The translations under genes were made by a program, and so were the position numbers. Shown here piece by piece: positions 7,229-14,745 of a stretch of DNA of 24,641 nt (position 1 is the first letter of the stretch; the number at the start of each line of letters is the position of its first letter). Origin of the DNA: Casp-Chloro-G3 sp002816715 (GTDB lineage: Bacteria > Chloroflexota > Dehalococcoidia > Lucifugimonadales > UBA3495); the NCBI GenBank assembly GCA_027623815.1, contig JAQBUV010000038.1, forward strand, positions 1 to 24,641, read 5' to 3'. Under the pieces are notes generated by a model that ran no database searches, was not told where the DNA came from, and saw only the letters and a program-made list of their open reading frames with translations.

Positions 7229-8350
7229 TTATAGCCTGAGCTTGGAAGGGCTGAGTGACCTTACAAACCGCTGGGCGTTGGAGCGGGTGATGAAACCCAA
7301 TATAATACCGTTACGCACCACCGTAGATCGCTCCAGGTCTGCCTCATCCATTTGCTCTAGAACGTCAAAGATGGCTTCATCAGGTTCAACAATGGTCAGG
7401 TCAGACAGGGGACGCATTACTTGTGCCAATGTAGTGTAAGACCAGGCTCCCCTGGTCGCTTGCGCTAACTGACGCCGAGTCACAATTCCTTGCATCCGCC
7501 CGTCGAGCAGCACCCCGACGAAATCTTCGCCGCCGCTGAACCCCTGGGCCACTAACTTAGAGGTCAAAGGGGTCTCTCCCGGCAGGGCGCACCAATCGGT
7601 GGTCATCACGTCGGACACACGGTAAGACCTCAGCGACTCTCTCGCCTGCTCCTGCCGATAGCTCATGGTGGCCGCCACGATCAGGAATCCGCCGACCAAC
7701 GATGTCCAAATAAACTGGAGTTCACCAGTCTGGAGGGCAAAGCCGATACCAATAGCCACCAAAACACCGCCAATACCCTGCCCGGCCCTGGCCGCGATCT
7801 GGGTCGCCCGCCAGTAGCTGCCGGTAATTCCCCACACAACTGAGCGGAGGACTCGCCCGCCGTCCAGGGGGAATCCTGGCAGCATGTTAAAAATTCCCAG
7901 AGACAGATTGATGATGAAGAGATTTAAAAGCAGAAAGCCCAGAGAATCGCTTAATCCTCTGGTCAAGTCCCAAAGGGCTAGCAGCAAAAGTCCCAATACT
8001 ATGCTGGTCAGCGGCCCCACAATGGCGACTATAAATTCGGTAAAGGGGCGGCGTGCTTCATGGGCCAGCTGAGAAACTCCGCCAAATATGAACAGAGTTA
8101 TCCCGGTGACCGGGATACCCTTGCGCACCGCCACCACGCTGTGGGAAAGCTCATGGGCCAGCACCGATAGGAAAAACAGCACTGTGGTAACGATGGCGGT
8201 CAGCCAACGCTGAGGCACTGGACCCCCGGGAAAGGCATCAGCAAATTGTCGGGACATCAGGAATATGAACAGCAGGAAGACAAAAATCCAACTGTAGTTG
8301 ATTCCAATCGGTATCCCGAATATCTTGCCTACGCGGATTGATGTTCCCAT
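7229..8350 (-). CDS. Site-2-type M50 metalloprotease with two CBS domains
   Basis: This is a 373-residue intramembrane zinc protease of the Rip1/SpoIVFB-like class. Hydrophobic segments run through about residue 230. The zinc site is HELSH (66-70), completed by the NMLPGFPLDGGR motif (155-166), whose Asp is the third ligand. A short soluble part (about 245-365) contains two CBS motifs, beginning VSDVMTTDWCAL and LAQVMRPLSDLTIV, which may sense adenine nucleotides and gate activity. Family members cut a transmembrane anchor of a regulator such as an anti-sigma factor. No such substrate gene is adjacent. The ATG start has only a weak GAGAG site some 12 bases upstream. It lies between speB and the desulfurase gene in a leftward run. 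Confidence 0.92.
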   Translation of the reverse strand: MGTSIRVGKIFGIPIGINYSWIFVFLLFIFLMSRQFADAFPGGPVPQRWLTAIVTTVLFFLSVLAHELSHSVVAVRKGIPVTGITLFIFGGVSQLAHEARRPFTEFIVAIVGPLTSIVLGLLLLALWDLTRGLSDSLGFLLLNLFIINLSLGIFNMLPGFPLDGGRVLRSVVWGITGSYWRATQIAARAGQGIGGVLVAIGIGFALQTGELQFIWTSLVGGFLIVAATMSYRQEQARESLRSYRVSDVMTTDWCALPGETPLTSKLVAQGFSGGEDFVGVLLDGRMQGIVTRRQLAQATRGAWSYTTLAQVMRPLSDLTIVEPDEAIFDVLEQMDEADLERSTVVRNGIILGFITRSNAQRFVRSLSPSKLRL

Positions 8351-8541
8351 ATGGTTGATTGTCTCTCAAATCCCCGCTAATAAAAAGACCGTGAGCCAGA
8401 TCAACTAGGCCATTAATTATCTATTACGCCAGGGACCCAACTCCAGACTCACTGGACGCCTAATGCAAACAGGAAATGGCACTTCGTTCAACAGAACTAG
8501 TGCGCCGAAATCAGTCTATGCGGCGTTCTGAAGAGGAAAAA

Positions 8542-9441
8542 TCAGGCAGACGGTGCGGCAGCATGCGCGATTAACTTGTACACCAGTTTGGCCGCAGTAT
8601 AGGAGCAAGCAGCCGGCCCTTCGTTGGGCGCCAACTCACTAACGTCAAAGCCCACAATCTTACGGGAAGACCCCACCGCGCGCAGCAGTTGAGTCACCTG
8701 CTGCCAGGTCATGCCGCCAGGCTCAGGAGTGCCAACCGCTGGCATCAGTGCAGAGTCAAACACGTCCAAATCTACGCTGATGTATACGTTAGGCCCCAGG
8801 CTCTCGACCACTTTCTGGATGTAGGAGTCATCGTTGGGAGGACTGGGAGGCCAGAAGAAGGCGGCAATAGAGTGTTGCTTCAGGTAGGCCAGTTCTTCCG
8901 GGCAAAGGCTGCGCAACCCCACCAACACCAGCGGGCACGACTCGTGGATTCTCCGCGCCCCGGAGGCGTGGCCCCAGCGGGTACCCATGTACTCGTCCCT
9001 CAGGTCGGCGTGGGCATCCAGGTAGAGCACCGATAGGTCGGCGCAAACCTCCCGGTGTGCTTGCACCGAGCCAATGGTTACCGAATGCTCTCCACCTAAC
9101 ACGCCGGTGATTTTTCCCTCTTGAACGTAGTGGGCCACCGCGGCTTTGACTCTTTGCGCCATCAACTCGGGACTACCCATATTAGGTTCTAACCACTGGG
9201 TGGTATGGATACCCAGAGTAGAGACATCCAGGTCAAGTTCCCAATCGTAATCTTCCAGGCCGGCGGATGCTTCGATGATCGCACTAGGGCCATAGCGAGC
9301 GCCGGTGCGGAAAGAGGTGGTACTGTCGTAGGGGACGGGGATCAGCACAACTTTGGCGGAGTCCAATTTGCTCTGATCCTCAGTGAGAGCCAGAAAATTG
9401 GACGAAATCCAGGGCAGGTCATTGCCGTTAGTTTCAGGCAT
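8542..9441 (-). CDS. speB: Agmatinase / ureohydrolase family protein
   Basis: This 299-residue manganese hydrolase of the arginase superfamily most likely converts agmatine to putrescine and urea. All metal-ligand motifs are present: GGEHS (His119), DAHAD (Asp142, His144, Asp146), GHAS (His158 region) and SVDLDVFD (Asp224, Asp226), followed by GTPEPGG. The usual DP after that aspartate is DS here. The start lies six bases after the stop of the speD homologue, so the two genes are almost certainly cotranscribed and perhaps translationally coupled. The pairing is strong support for a role in polyamine synthesis. Formiminoglutamase or guanidinobutyrase activity remains possible from sequence alone, but the speD partner argues for agmatine. 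Confidence 0.9.
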   Translation of the reverse strand: MPETNGNDLPWISSNFLALTEDQSKLDSAKVVLIPVPYDSTTSFRTGARYGPSAIIEASAGLEDYDWELDLDVSTLGIHTTQWLEPNMGSPELMAQRVKAAVAHYVQEGKITGVLGGEHSVTIGSVQAHREVCADLSVLYLDAHADLRDEYMGTRWGHASGARRIHESCPLVLVGLRSLCPEELAYLKQHSIAAFFWPPSPPNDDSYIQKVVESLGPNVYISVDLDVFDSALMPAVGTPEPGGMTWQQVTQLLRAVGSSRKIVGFDVSELAPNEGPAACSYTAAKLVYKLIAHAAAPSA

Positions 9442-9447
9442 CTGGGT

Positions 9448-9879
9448 TCATATACTCCGCAAGCTCGGCTCCTCAGCTTCCAAAAACGTCCGCTGGTGCT
9501 CAGTTGCCGCCAGACCTTGCCGCGAGTCAGTCCATTCCAGGCCTCGGTCCAGCAGCCAGGTCTTAACTTCTGAGAGACTGAAAAGTTGTTTGACGTCGTC
9601 TATCGCCAGATAATTATCGAAGGACTTGCAGGAAAATATGTCTATGTTTACGTAGTTACGGAGGGGGAAAGTGTGTATGCTGATGTGGCTCTCGGCGATG
9701 ATGACAAACCCGGAAACGCCGGCGTCGTCTTCCTTGGGGCCCTTATATTCCAAGACCTTAGGGTCGGTAATTCGAGTCATCCCTAATGTAGCGGGATAGT
9801 CGATCAGAAAGTTTCGGACCAACTCCTGGTCCCACATCTTGTTCACATCCCCGCCGTATCCGTCGATGATCAGGTGCAT
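9448..9879 (-). CDS. speD: SpeD-family pyruvoyl decarboxylase (AdoMet decarboxylase homologue)
   Basis: This 143-residue protein belongs to the class 1B S-adenosylmethionine decarboxylase family, which self-cleaves to make its pyruvoyl cofactor. The cleavage site is intact: GVSGFVIIAESHISIHT, with Glu63-Ser64, His69 and Cys84 (FSCKS) in the expected places. After IHT the family's WPE reads FPL, so the glutamate that I recall contacts the ribose of AdoMet is lost. The C-terminus extends about 20 residues beyond the usual end. The start is the ATG at 9877-9879, with AGGAG five bases upstream; a 45-residue longer reading frame has no such site. Placed directly before agmatinase and without spermidine synthase, it may instead decarboxylate arginine. 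Confidence 0.87.
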   Translation of the reverse strand: MHLIIDGYGGDVNKMWDQELVRNFLIDYPATLGMTRITDPKVLEYKGPKEDDAGVSGFVIIAESHISIHTFPLRNYVNIDIFSCKSFDNYLAIDDVKQLFSLSEVKTWLLDRGLEWTDSRQGLAATEHQRTFLEAEEPSLRSI

Positions 9880-9884
9880 TGTAT

Positions 9885-9889
9885 CTCCT
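9885..9889 (-). promoter_or_regulatory. Ribosome binding site that fixes the speD start
   Basis: AGGAG on the minus strand lies five bases before the ATG at 9879. It supports the short form of the protein over a reading-frame extension that starts at 10014. Confidence 0.75.
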
Positions 9890-9962
9890 GGGAATAATGG
9901 TAATAATTGGACGCTTATTGCTCTTGGACGACTAGCGCACACCTTGGCAAAAGCCAGCGTAT

Positions 9963-9991
9963 AGAATATCATCACTGTTAGCGTAAAACAA
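9963..9991 (-). promoter_or_regulatory. Candidate sigma-70 promoter of speD-speB
   Basis: On the minus strand TTGTTT (9986-9991) and TATTCT (9963-9968) are separated by 17 bases. Each differs from the consensus by two bases. The position, about 85 bases before the speD start, fits. Directly upstream of the -35 lies the inverted repeat at 9993-10015. This is a prediction by eye. Confidence 0.45.
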
Positions 9992-9992
9992 T

Positions 9993-10015
9993 CGTGACTC
10001 AAACTAGAAGTCACG
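9993..10015. promoter_or_regulatory. Operator-like inverted repeat between divergent genes
   Basis: CGTGACT (9993-9999) and AGTCACG (10009-10015) form a perfect 7-base palindrome arm pair with a 9-base spacer. It sits in the 167-base gap between speD (-) and the ABC ATPase gene (+), just upstream of the predicted speD -35. A dimeric regulator could bind here and act on either gene; no regulator gene is nearby. Confidence 0.45.
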
Positions 10016-10046
10016 TTGCTGGAATTAAGGGAACGTCGTAATCATT

Positions 10047-11012
10047 ATGACAACCGAAGCAAATGACGATGTGATGATCCAGGCCAGCGGCCTGACTCAC
10101 TACTACGGCCCCCAGCCTGCCATTGAGGATGTAAACTTCAAGGTCAAGCGCGGGGAGATTCTCGGCTTCTTGGGGCCAAACGGGGCCGGTAAGACCACCA
10201 CCATGCGTATCATCACCGGTTTCATGCCTCCCTCTCAGGGGAAGGTGACACTTGGCGGTTACGACGTGGTTGAACAGTCGCTGCAAGCGCGCCGGAAAGT
10301 GGGTTACCTGCCAGAGACAGTGCCTCTATACACCGAGATGGCGGTGGCCAGCTACTTGAGGTACATGGGCACCTTGCGCGGCATGGAACCAAAGCGCATC
10401 AAACAGCGTATATCTGAGGTAATCGACGTTTGCCGGTTGGGAGACTATCACAAGACCATCATTGGCAAATTGTCCAAGGGATTCCGGCAGCGGGTGGGCA
10501 TTGCCCAGGCCATTCTGCATGAGCCAGAAGTGCTGGTAATGGATGAACCCACCATTGGCATTGACCCCATCCAGGTGGTGGAAACCCGCAAGTTGATACA
10601 AGACCTGGGTAAGCAGCAGACGGTGGTGCTGAGCAGCCATATCCTACCCGAAGTCAGCATGATTTGTGAGAGAGTATTGATTATCCACCAGGGCAGAATC
10701 GTCGCCGAGGACACTCCCGACAACTTGGCACAGCGATTGCAGGGCGTAGACCAATTACAGGTTGAGGTGGGCGGGCCGCCTGCTGAGGTGCTGCCAGCGT
10801 TGAAAAGGGTGAAAGGGGTGACGGAAGTGACCCACCGACGCCAGCAGAACCGGGAGATTTATTCGGTGAAAGTCCAACAAGGACAGGATTTGAGGGACGA
10901 GATTTCTCGGGCGGTAATCAGCAATGGCTGGAGCCTGCTCAACCTGCAACAAGTTGGAATGAGTCTAGAGGATATATTCTTGAGACTGACCACTCAGGAG
11001 GAGTTAGGCTAA
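10047..11012 (+). CDS. gldA: ABC transporter ATPase, GldA-like
   Basis: This 321-residue ATP-binding subunit powers the ABC-2 complex encoded by the following genes. Its motifs are GPNGAGKT Walker A (43-50), YLPE in place of the usual Q-loop glutamine (87-90, as is common in this subfamily), LSKGFRQR signature (142-149), VLVMDEP Walker B (162-168) and the switch histidine in SSHILPE. A C-terminal part of about 100 residues follows the ATPase fold, as in GldA and NosF-type proteins. The stop overlaps the permease start as TAATG, with AGGAGGAG just upstream, so translation is likely coupled. No strong ribosome binding site was seen for this first gene of the operon. Family is secure; the transported substrate is unknown. 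Confidence 0.93.
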   Translation: MTTEANDDVMIQASGLTHYYGPQPAIEDVNFKVKRGEILGFLGPNGAGKTTTMRIITGFMPPSQGKVTLGGYDVVEQSLQARRKVGYLPETVPLYTEMAVASYLRYMGTLRGMEPKRIKQRISEVIDVCRLGDYHKTIIGKLSKGFRQRVGIAQAILHEPEVLVMDEPTIGIDPIQVVETRKLIQDLGKQQTVVLSSHILPEVSMICERVLIIHQGRIVAEDTPDNLAQRLQGVDQLQVEVGGPPAEVLPALKRVKGVTEVTHRRQQNREIYSVKVQQGQDLRDEISRAVISNGWSLLNLQQVGMSLEDIFLRLTTQEELG

Positions 11013-11725
11013 TGCGTACAGCCCAGGCAGTAGCCTGGAAGGAGATTCAGGTTTACTTTGGCAACCCAATGGCATACATTGTCGGCCTCATCTTTCTGGC
11101 AGTAACCGGCTTCTTCTTCGTTCTGGATCTAGGAGACCCTTTCCCCGAAGCGTCCCTGAGCAACTTCTACCAGGGCGCCACCATAATTCTGATTCTGCTG
11201 GCGCCGGCCCTCACCATGAGGCTGCTGGCCGAAGAACAGAAACTGGGCACCATTGAGCTATTGCTTACATCTCCGGTGCGTGACTGGGAAGTAATCATCG
11301 GCAAATATCTGGCCAGTCTGGTCTTCCTACTGTCGATGATTATGTTAACTCTCTACTACCCGCTGCTGTTGTTTATCTTCGCCGACCCGGACCCCGGCCC
11401 GATATATTCCGGCTATTTGGGGTTGATTCTGTACGGGTCGGCGGCGCTGTCCATCGGCATCCTTACCTCAACGCTGACTAGCAACCAGATCGTCGCCTTC
11501 GTGGTGTCGGCGGGTGTCCTGCTGCTGCTGTTCTTTGCCAACACCGGGGCAGGTGTGGTCGGAGGCTTTTGGGCTACTTTGGTGAACGAGGTCGGAATGA
11601 ACAGCCATTTCGGTGACTTCAGTCGAGGCGTAATCGACACCAAGCATATCTTTTACTTTCTGAGTGTTACCGCCTTCTTCCTGTTCCTTTCAATTAGAGC
11701 CCTAGAATCCCGAAGGTGGAGGTAG
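11012..11725 (+). CDS. gldF: ABC-2 type permease, GldF-like
   Basis: This 237-residue integral membrane subunit has an N-terminal amphipathic stretch ending in EIQVYFGNPMAY and about six transmembrane segments. The motif LLAEEQKLGTIELLLTSPV after the second segment is typical of ABC-2 permeases of the GldF/NosY kind. It starts within the stop of the ATPase gene (TAATG) with a strong Shine-Dalgarno sequence at 10996-11003, and ends one base before the next ATG. That tight packing shows one complex. It probably exports or assembles an envelope component, or supports gliding-type motility; nothing in the sequence decides between these. Confidence 0.92.
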   Translation: MRTAQAVAWKEIQVYFGNPMAYIVGLIFLAVTGFFFVLDLGDPFPEASLSNFYQGATIILILLAPALTMRLLAEEQKLGTIELLLTSPVRDWEVIIGKYLASLVFLLSMIMLTLYYPLLLFIFADPDPGPIYSGYLGLILYGSAALSIGILTSTLTSNQIVAFVVSAGVLLLLFFANTGAGVVGGFWATLVNEVGMNSHFGDFSRGVIDTKHIFYFLSVTAFFLFLSIRALESRRWR

Positions 11726-11726
11726 C

Positions 11727-13559
11727 ATGGCCGAGCAACCCAACGACAGCTCTGCCGACTGGCGGAGGCAGCGCCGGGGACGCGGGTCTCGTCCCCCTGA
11801 GGCGGTAGCCCAAGAGGCCGTGGCCCAAGATGGCGAAATTGCCGACGATTCCCAGGCCGAATTAGTCGCTTCCCGCACCCTGTTCAGCTTCCTGGAGCCG
11901 GTGTTAAACGTCATCGGTTCGTTCAACGCCCCAGTGGTCGTCGCTGGTATTGTCGCACTGGCGGTGGGCATACCCCTGGCCGTCTTCATAAGTTCACTGC
12001 GGCCGTACGGGTTTATCATCATCGGGTTCGGTGTGGTACTGCTGGGGGTCATCGGCCTGATCTATCTGAGCAGCGTAACCGCCGCTTTCATCAGCCGCAC
12101 GGGCCGCTACGGCGTCAACTCCCTGATAATGCTGGGCGCATTCATGGGAATCATCATTGTCATTAACCTTATCTCTTTCACCAATAACACTCGGATCGAT
12201 ACCACGGCTACCCAGCAGTTCAGCCTGGCCACCAACACCAAGAATTTGCTCAAAGAACTGGACCAACCGGTGCGTGCTATCGCCTTTTACATAGAAGACC
12301 GGGCGGTGGTAGAGCAAGAGCAACTGATACGCCGGGCCAAGGTTGAAGACACCCTATCTGAGTTCAGTAATCGGTCGGGCAAATTCACCTACGAGTTCAT
12401 TGACCCAGAAATCGATCCAGAGATTGCCCGGAATTATGGGGTCAGGCTGCTGGAATCGATCGTGATTGAAGGTGAGTCGGGGCAGTTCGACATTGTCCAA
12501 CCCACCGACCAGTTCTACACCAAACTGGAGCAAGACCTCTACACCAGCATCCTGGTTTCCACCGGACGTGAACAGCGTAAAGTCTATTTTTTGACCGGAC
12601 ACGGCGAGCGGAACATTAACGGCAGCGCCGGAGATGGCTACGCATCAATTCGTGAGGGTCTGGAACGGGACAACTATCGGGCGGCAAATATACGCTGGAA
12701 CCCGGGAGACACCGACATTAGGGTGCCCGACGACGCGGCCCTGCTGGTCATAGCTGGCCCCAGTGGAGAACTTCCAGAGGCGCATCTGGCCGCACTGGAC
12801 GACTATTTGCAGGGTATTAACGCCGATGGTACCGACCGTAGAGAAGGCGGGCGCATGATCTTCCTGGCTGAACCGGACACCCCCAAGTCATTTCGAGATT
12901 TTCTCCTGGCCTGGGGCGTTCTGGTGGAGGAAGGTTATATCTTAGATGCGGACGGCTCCGTGCCTGGGAATCCCCAAACCCTGCGCGTTGGCAGATATAA
13001 TCCTGAAGCTCCCCCAGAGATTGTGTTTCCCCGGGGTGTCCCGCTGGATGTATCTTTCATGCCGGGAGTAGCTTCAATCCAACCCCTGGCCGACCAGAGC
13101 GGTGGCCGTTTGCCCATACCGCTAGCCCGTTCTTCACCTAACAGCTATTTGATTGACGACGTTAACCGGACCGAACCGATAACCGAACCGGCAGAACAGG
13201 CTGACCCGGCTGGTCTGTTCTTCCCAGCCATCTACGTTCAAGCAGTTGGGCCCGTTGGGAGTCCACCGCTGACCGTTCAACCCGCTGACAATCAGATCTC
13301 CGGCATAGTCGTCTTTGGTGATTCTGATTTCATCAGCAACAGTTTCGTGAACCGGGGCAGCGGCGCGGCGATGTTTCTGAACTCGGCCAATTTTCTGCTG
13401 GGCGACTTCTCTCTGGTGTCCATCCGTGACCGTCAGCAAGTGTTCCGGGAGTTCAACCTGGACCAGAACGAGTTCAAATTCGTGCGGTTCTCCTCCTGGT
13501 TCTTCCTGCCGATACTAATGGGGCTGGTGGCCGGTTTCGTCTGGTGGGTGCGTCGGTAA
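11727..13559 (+). CDS. gldG: GldG-like ABC auxiliary membrane protein
   Basis: This is a 610-residue protein of the GldG family. After a polar N-terminus come three or more hydrophobic segments between about residues 60 and 155, then the extracytoplasmic region. That region contains TQQFSLATNTKNLLKEL near residue 160, the conserved VYFLTGHGE, a VFGDSDFISNSF segment and a final NSANFLLG. A last transmembrane helix ends in WWVRR. In GldFGA systems this subunit works with the permease in the envelope. The start has GGAGG five bases upstream and follows the permease gene by one base; the next gene begins three bases after its stop. The N-terminal 45 residues are charged and rich in Arg, Glu and Gln and have no recognised function. 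Confidence 0.9.
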   Translation: MAEQPNDSSADWRRQRRGRGSRPPEAVAQEAVAQDGEIADDSQAELVASRTLFSFLEPVLNVIGSFNAPVVVAGIVALAVGIPLAVFISSLRPYGFIIIGFGVVLLGVIGLIYLSSVTAAFISRTGRYGVNSLIMLGAFMGIIIVINLISFTNNTRIDTTATQQFSLATNTKNLLKELDQPVRAIAFYIEDRAVVEQEQLIRRAKVEDTLSEFSNRSGKFTYEFIDPEIDPEIARNYGVRLLESIVIEGESGQFDIVQPTDQFYTKLEQDLYTSILVSTGREQRKVYFLTGHGERNINGSAGDGYASIREGLERDNYRAANIRWNPGDTDIRVPDDAALLVIAGPSGELPEAHLAALDDYLQGINADGTDRREGGRMIFLAEPDTPKSFRDFLLAWGVLVEEGYILDADGSVPGNPQTLRVGRYNPEAPPEIVFPRGVPLDVSFMPGVASIQPLADQSGGRLPIPLARSSPNSYLIDDVNRTEPITEPAEQADPAGLFFPAIYVQAVGPVGSPPLTVQPADNQISGIVVFGDSDFISNSFVNRGSGAAMFLNSANFLLGDFSLVSIRDRQQVFREFNLDQNEFKFVRFSSWFFLPILMGLVAGFVWWVRR

Positions 13560-13562
13560 TTT

Positions 13563-14549
13563 ATGAACATCCGTCTCACCATACTGCTGGTATTTGTGCT
13601 GCTCCTATTTGGCGGGGCCTTCTTATGGTTCCAATTTAACCAGTCTGTAGAGCGCATCCCCAACCAGCCCTGGCTGTACAAGGTCGATGATGATTCCATA
13701 GTCCACATTGAAGTAACTCACGCTGGTCAGACCGGCACCTACGACAAGAAGCCGGGCGGCACCACCTGGTACATCCAAGAAGCCGGACAGGAGTCCCCGG
13801 TATTCCTAGAGAAATGGAGCGGCACCCCGTTGCTGCTCAGCGGCCCTCAGGTCAGAAGGGTGCTGGTTGAGGCCATCGACAACCCGGCGTCCTACGGTCT
13901 TGACCCCCCGGAGTCGGTGGTAAAGGTTACTGAGCGAAGCGGCATAACCTACGAATTCCACATGGGGGACTCAACGCCCGATGGCGAAAACCAGTACGCC
14001 ACCTTGATCGGCGACCCTCAACTCTTCACGGTGCCGCAGATTTGGGCCGAGGTAATCAACCGGCTGGCAACTGAGCCACCCTACGTCCGGCTCTATTTCG
14101 TTAAGGCGGATAACTCGATAGCTGCTATTGGCGTGGAGCATGATGGCCAGTACGCAGAGTATCGGAGTCAACCAGGGGGTCAGTGGGTTGTGGTGGGAGA
14201 TATTCCTGGAGACACCGGAATCCCGGTAGCCCAAGACCAGTGGTCGGATATTCTCCAATCGCTCACCACACCGCCGGTGTCCCGGATAGTGTCGGATAAG
14301 ATAGACAGCCCCGCCGATTATGGTCTGGAACAGCCCCAATCTACGGTGGAAGTTGTCACCAGGCGGGAGGAGCCCTATGTTTTTTATCTAGGTAGTCTCA
14401 CTGAGGACGGTCTAGATCGGTACGCGCAGGCTAAGGGGCGAAAGGAACTGTTCACCGTGCCCGCACCCTGGGCCCAAATGGTAGAAGATATAGCTACCGA
14501 GCCGCCTTACGCCGTGGAGAATGCCGAGAGTGTAGCGCCTACCGGGTAA
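13563..14549 (+). CDS. DUF4340 protein with internal tandem duplication
   Basis: This 328-residue protein has one N-terminal transmembrane helix (about residues 5-25) and an outer region of the DUF4340 family, which commonly accompanies GldG-like ABC modules. The outer part is a clear two-fold repeat. Residues 37-174 and 175-315 both run through a D/S-P-A-S/D-Y-G-L segment (NPASYGL, SPADYGL), a LFTVP motif and the same ending ATEPPY. The molecular role is not known; the position makes it a likely extracytoplasmic partner of the transporter. It starts three bases after the GldG-like gene and closes the operon. Confidence 0.87.
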   Translation: MNIRLTILLVFVLLLFGGAFLWFQFNQSVERIPNQPWLYKVDDDSIVHIEVTHAGQTGTYDKKPGGTTWYIQEAGQESPVFLEKWSGTPLLLSGPQVRRVLVEAIDNPASYGLDPPESVVKVTERSGITYEFHMGDSTPDGENQYATLIGDPQLFTVPQIWAEVINRLATEPPYVRLYFVKADNSIAAIGVEHDGQYAEYRSQPGGQWVVVGDIPGDTGIPVAQDQWSDILQSLTTPPVSRIVSDKIDSPADYGLEQPQSTVEVVTRREEPYVFYLGSLTEDGLDRYAQAKGRKELFTVPAPWAQMVEDIATEPPYAVENAESVAPTG

Positions 14550-14733
14550 ACATCCTGTTGGGGCTGGATTTCCCACGACTATCAAGCTATCTCAGTCTTC
14601 GACAAGATTCAGGAAATAAGCCAAGTCTGCCTCTGGTGCCCGCCGTAAAATTATCTGCTAGACTCAAGCTCAACAATCGCCGGGTTAATCGATTTGTGCC
14701 AGCCTGGTGCGTTGGCTTCTTCGAATTGGAATT

Positions 14734-14740
14734 GAGGAGG
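14734..14740 (+). promoter_or_regulatory. Ribosome binding site that fixes the cinA start
   Basis: GAGGAGG ends five bases before the TTG at 14746. That start gives MKAEIFSIGTELL, the expected CinA N-terminus; the GTG at 14707 would add 13 unrelated residues. Confidence 0.8.
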
Positions 14741-14745
14741 AATTT

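Noticed and set aside
9448..10014. Longer SpeD reading frame starting at 10014
   Set aside because: The extra 45 residues do not resemble the family; the ATG at 9879 has a good ribosome binding site and gives the expected N-terminus; the extension would also cover the promoter and palindrome.
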